A stretch of DNA of 18,344 nt from JAYTQQ01 sp043746635 (GTDB lineage: Bacteria > Bdellovibrionota > Bdellovibrionia > Bdellovibrionales > JAMPXM01): positions 1 through 18,344 of the forward strand of contig JAYTQQ010000267.1 in NCBI GenBank assembly GCA_043746635.1, read 5' to 3'. The notes under the pieces were generated by a model, which did not search any database, had not been told where the DNA came from, and worked only from the letters and a program-made list of their open reading frames with translations. This document shows positions 15,801 through 18,344 of the stretch, one piece after another (the stretch's first letter is position 1; each line of letters opens with the position of its first letter). A program made the position numbers and the translations under genes.

Positions 15801-15906
15801 AGCTCTTCTCCTTCATGAGTCACGGAATGAAGAAAATATCATTGAATAGAATAGGAAGCTTGGCAAACACTTAATATTGAAAGAGAAGTCTCGCCAACAA
15901 AATGCG

Positions 15907-17049
15907 TTAGACTGATTTAATAAAGCGACCCCGACAGAAATCTCTGAATTCTTGCCAGCGATTTTCTAAAATGGCTTCGCGCGATTTTCTCATCAAAGAA
16001 AAATAAAAGTGCAAATTATGGACGGAGTTGAGTCTTGAGCCCAAAATTTCACCAGTTAAGAACAAATGCCTCAGGTAAGCCTTTGAATAATGCTTACAAG
16101 TGTAGCAATCGCACTCGGGATCGAGAGGAGAAGGATCTTCAAGATATTCCGCACGCTTAATACTCACCCTGCCCTGCCAAGTAAAGAGCGTGCCATTACG
16201 CGCAACTCTCGTAGGCAAAACGCAGTCGAACATATCGATGCCACTATCAATCGACAAGATGAGATCGAGAGGTGTTCCGACGCCCATCAAATAACGTGGT
16301 TTATTTTCAGGCATGAGGTGAGCCACTTCTTTGACCAACTCGTGCATGAGCTCGATTGGTTCACCGACGCTGAGACCACCCAAAGCATACCCCGGCAAAT
16401 CCACGCTCGTAATTCGCCGAAGGCTTTGTTTACGGAGCCCGAGATCAAGGCCTCCCTGCACAATTCCGAACAGCATGCTTTCTTTGCGGGTCATTGCGGT
16501 CTTAGAACGTTCAAGCCATCTTGCAGTTAAATTCATGCTCTCAATAATTTGTTCTTTAGTCGATGGATAAGAAAGACATTCATCAAAGGCCATGATGATG
16601 TCGCTTCCAAGATCCATCTGAATTTGCATACTCACTTCAGGAGAAATAAAGTATTTGCTGCCGTCTAAGTGCGATCTAAATTCAACGCCCTTTTCGCTCA
16701 TTTTTCTTAAGCCCGATAAAGAAAAAACCTGAAACCCACCGCTATCGGTGAGAATGGGATGATGCCAATTCATAAACTTATGAAGTCCACCGAGGTTCTT
16801 AATGATTTTTTCTCCAGGCCTTAAATGCAAGTGATACGTGTTGCCGAGTACGACCTGCCCGCCCGAAGTTTTAATCTCCTCAGGAGTCATCGCCTTCACC
16901 GTGGCCTTTGTTCCGACCGCCATAAAGACGGGAGTCTGAATCGGGCCGTGATTCGTTTGCAATGTCGTTGCGCGCGCGTGAGAGCCTTTCGCTTTTCCGT
17001 CGACTTTAAAATATTCAGGATGAGGGTAGAGATTTTTTATTTGATCCAA
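15907..17049 (-). CDS. tgt: queuine tRNA-ribosyltransferase (bacterial, preQ1-type)
   Basis: Tgt swaps guanine 34 for preQ1 in tRNAs with GUN anticodons. Key residues are visible: D102 in LTDSGGFQVFS (base recognition), D156 in AFDECLSYP, GIVQGG (195-200), GGLSVGEP (224-231) and the nucleophile D275 in GIDMFDCVLPTR. The zinc site is C313, C315, C318 (CDCYTC) and H344 (NSVHNLHF), with the expected spacing. Length is 380 residues. The start is TTG, 13 bases inside the end of queA; an in-frame TAG lies seven codons upstream and no ATG occurs before the conserved core, so TTG is the first usable codon. A GGAGA about ten bases upstream may serve as ribosome site. Confidence 0.96.
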   Translation of the reverse strand: MDQIKNLYPHPEYFKVDGKAKGSHARATTLQTNHGPIQTPVFMAVGTKATVKAMTPEEIKTSGGQVVLGNTYHLHLRPGEKIIKNLGGLHKFMNWHHPILTDSGGFQVFSLSGLRKMSEKGVEFRSHLDGSKYFISPEVSMQIQMDLGSDIIMAFDECLSYPSTKEQIIESMNLTARWLERSKTAMTRKESMLFGIVQGGLDLGLRKQSLRRITSVDLPGYALGGLSVGEPIELMHELVKEVAHLMPENKPRYLMGVGTPLDLILSIDSGIDMFDCVLPTRVARNGTLFTWQGRVSIKRAEYLEDPSPLDPECDCYTCKHYSKAYLRHLFLTGEILGSRLNSVHNLHFYFSLMRKSREAILENRWQEFRDFCRGRFIKSV

Positions 17050-18050
17050 GCTGAGAGGTCTCCATAGCTAAAAAGTCGAAATTCATTTTCGATCGCAATT
17101 TGGTAAGCATTTTTGACGGTTTCGAGACCAGCAAAAGCCGCAACCAGAGCGAGCAAAGTCGATTCGGGTTGATGAAAATTCGTCAGCAGACAATCAACGA
17201 TTTGAAATCCGAACCCGGGCCTAATAAAAATATCGGTCTCGCCCGAGAAATTATATGTGGCATCTTTCGGGAGCAAGCCCGCAGCGGCACTTTCGAGCGC
17301 TCGCGTGACGGTCGTTCCCAACGCCCAAACTTTTTTGCCTTTTGATTTTGCCGCGAGAACGGCCGCCCACGTTTCTCTCGAAATAAGAACATCTTCGGAG
17401 TGCATTTTATGCTCTTCAAGACTCGTCGTAATCGGTAGAAAAGTTCCTAGGCCTACGTGCAAAGTCATCTCGACGACCTGAACTCCCTTGGCGCGAAGTT
17501 CTTCAATTTGTTCGCGAGAAAAATGAAGACTTGCCGTAGGAGCCGCCAAACTCCCCGGAATTTTTGCCCAGCTGGTTTGATAGTCAAACTTATCTTGCGC
17601 GCGAGCGCGCTTTTCTTTACGGGTCTTTAAAATATACGGAGGAAGCGGTAAATCAGCATGCCGAGAAAAATATTCTGCCGTGAGCTGAGGGGTGACCCGC
17701 ACCACTTGCGTGCGTCCACGATCAACGAGTTCGGCAGTCACTCCCTCGGCAAATTTCATGAGTGTATGCTTCGGCCACTGACTTGAAGGACACAATACTT
17801 GCCATAGGCCTGGCTCGGGCAGTTCTTTTAAGAATAAAATTTCAAAGTTAGTTTCACTGAAAAGCCTTCGAGCCAAAACTTTTGTATTATTAATGACGAG
17901 AACATCACCCTCACCGAAATAAGAAAATAAATCTTCAGACTCGGCGATCTTCTTAAGAGCAAGCTGGGCAACCAAAATACGGCTGGGCGTTTTCTTTTCG
18001 GTCGCGACGAGTTCGGGGGGATATTCAAATTGGAGGTCAGAAAGTTGCAT
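17037..18050 (-). CDS. queA: S-adenosylmethionine:tRNA ribosyltransferase-isomerase
   Basis: QueA moves the ribosyl part of S-adenosylmethionine onto preQ1 in tRNA to form epoxyqueuosine. Motifs in order: FEYPPELVATEKKTPSRILV near the N-terminus, DVLVINNTKVLARRL (49-63), PGSLAAPTASLHF, LHVGLGTFLPI, HKMHSEDVLI, ALGTTVTRALE, and near the C-terminus the stretch FIRPGFGFQIVDCLLTNFHQ followed by PESTLLALVAAFAG. The 337-residue length is normal. The first gene of the queA-tgt pair, it begins after the terminator of the preceding miniprotein gene. No ribosome site precedes the ATG at 18050. Confidence 0.96.
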   Translation of the reverse strand: MQLSDLQFEYPPELVATEKKTPSRILVAQLALKKIAESEDLFSYFGEGDVLVINNTKVLARRLFSETNFEILFLKELPEPGLWQVLCPSSQWPKHTLMKFAEGVTAELVDRGRTQVVRVTPQLTAEYFSRHADLPLPPYILKTRKEKRARAQDKFDYQTSWAKIPGSLAAPTASLHFSREQIEELRAKGVQVVEMTLHVGLGTFLPITTSLEEHKMHSEDVLISRETWAAVLAAKSKGKKVWALGTTVTRALESAAAGLLPKDATYNFSGETDIFIRPGFGFQIVDCLLTNFHQPESTLLALVAAFAGLETVKNAYQIAIENEFRLFSYGDLSAWIK

Positions 18051-18059
18051 TTGCAGACG

Positions 18060-18088
18060 AACTAACTATTGGGCAGAAATAAAGTCAA
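18060..18088 (-). promoter_or_regulatory. queA: candidate queA promoter giving a very short leader
   Basis: On the minus strand TTGACT (18088-18083) is a five-of-six match to a -35 box. Seventeen bases later is TTAGTT (18065-18060), a poor -10. Transcription would begin near 18053, only a few bases before the ATG. The space between the terminator and queA is just 41 bases, so a promoter, if present, must be here. Confidence 0.3.
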
Positions 18089-18091
18089 AGA

Positions 18092-18137
18092 TAAAAAAAG
18101 CCCGGATGAGCTAAAGGGGTATAAAGCTCATCCGGGC
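18092..18137 (-). terminator. strong intrinsic terminator after the miniprotein gene
   Basis: The 13-base arms GCCCGGATGAGCT (18100-18112) and AGCTCATCCGGGC (18125-18137) are perfectly complementary with a 12-base loop. On the minus strand the stem is followed by seven consecutive T (18099-18093), the pattern of a factor-independent terminator. The + strand side has no T-run, so it acts leftward, ending transcripts from the miniprotein gene 16 bases before it. Confidence 0.93.
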
Positions 18138-18153
18138 CGACCATCGCCCTAAA

Positions 18154-18264
18154 CTAGCTTCGTCTTTTTACTTTAACCGCTCGAGACATGAGCCAGAGGT
18201 TGATTCCAAGCCCTGTCGTCACGTAAAAAAACGTGAAGCCTGCGATAATTTGAAGATCTGTCAT
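18154..18264 (-). CDS. 36-residue single-span membrane miniprotein
   Basis: A short gene reading MTDLQIIAGFTFFYVTTGLG for its first 20 residues and INLWLMSRAVKVKRRS for the rest. It has one hydrophobic span (about 5-26), then a basic tail with six Lys/Arg, which predicts an inner-membrane anchor with its C-terminus in the cytoplasm. GGAGG (18274-18270) lies exactly 5 bases before the ATG, and the strong terminator begins 16 bases after the TAG; together these make a translated gene likely despite the length. I do not recognise a family. An overlapping ATG at 18268 opens a different frame giving 31 residues with no hydrophobic span and is less plausible. Confidence 0.65.
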   Translation of the reverse strand: MTDLQIIAGFTFFYVTTGLGINLWLMSRAVKVKRRS

Positions 18265-18287
18265 TCATGCCTCCGTGCAAACTTTTT

Positions 18288-18344
18288 TTAAAAAGTCAGA
18301 TTCAATCCTTGAATAAGACTTTCGAGCTCTCGTCTCTGGAGCTT
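18288..18344 (-). CDS. possible 3' end of a gene entering from the right edge
   Basis: From the window edge the minus strand is open for 18 codons, ending QGLNLTF and a TAA at 18290-18288, with an amphipathic helix-like RRELESLIQGL. A second frame is also open from the edge, ends LKKVCTEA and stops at 18267-18265, directly before the miniprotein ATG. Either could be the true C-terminus; the sequence shown does not decide. The palindrome ACTTTTT...AAAAAGT (18281-18296) lies over the end. Confidence 0.3.
   Translation of the reverse strand, partial: KLQRRELESLIQGLNLTF

Noticed and set aside
15559..15816. An 85-codon minus-strand frame with an ATG at 15816.
   Set aside because: It is out of frame with the clear YajC sequence and its product has no family features; it is a shadow of yajC.
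15801..15906. Promoter search between tgt and yajC (for example TTGGCG and TATTAA, or TTGCCA and TGATAT).
   Set aside because: Spacings are 15 or 19 bases and matches are poor, so no specific promoter can be supported.

Overview
The window looks like a chromosomal housekeeping segment from a Gram-negative bacterium of moderate GC content with dense operons. Cell-envelope evidence includes a periplasmic lytic transglycosylase, Sec-exported hydrolases, a lipoprotein signal, and SecDF-YajC. The mix of exported hydrolases and the protein styles suggest Bdellovibrionota or a relative. That placement is an inference from general resemblance; no rRNA or marker is present to prove it.

Layout. Bases 228-4497 (+): a secreted lytic transglycosylase, a GCKR/MurQ-like two-SIS-domain protein, an S1/P1-type zinc nuclease with signal peptide, and an EamA/DMT permease. 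Genes two and three overlap by 4 bases. After the permease stop, the same frame stays open and coding-like for 50 codons. Bases 4688-8028 (-): class I fructose-bisphosphate aldolase, lysS, and a tandem rhodanese-fold lipoprotein lacking both catalytic cysteines, packed as one operon. Bases 8159-8752 (+): an Nfu-type Fe-S scaffold, divergent from the aldolase.

Bases 8821-15800 (-): yajC-secD-secF-recJ, a small very basic protein, queC, a DUF366-like protein and an exported tyrosine-phosphatase-type enzyme. Every junction is an overlap or a gap of at most 17 bases, so this is probably one operon. Bases 15907-18050 (-): tgt and queA, overlapping, in the classical queA-tgt-yajC-secDF order. At the right end is a 36-residue membrane miniprotein gene, followed by a 13-bp-stem intrinsic terminator that separates it from queA.

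Functional themes. Queuosine tRNA modification is represented by QueC (preQ0), Tgt (base exchange) and QueA (epoxyqueuosine); the DUF366-like gene overlapping queC is the best candidate for an uncharacterised member of this pathway. Protein export is represented by the complete SecDF-YajC set. Peptidoglycan turnover may link the transglycosylase and the SIS protein. No CRISPR array, insertion sequence, prophage, rRNA or tRNA gene was seen. I did not find a clear new multi-gene system; the most worthwhile leads are the DUF366-queC pair, the miniprotein gene, the degenerate rhodanese lipoprotein, the basic protein between recJ and queC, and the coding-like tail after the permease.
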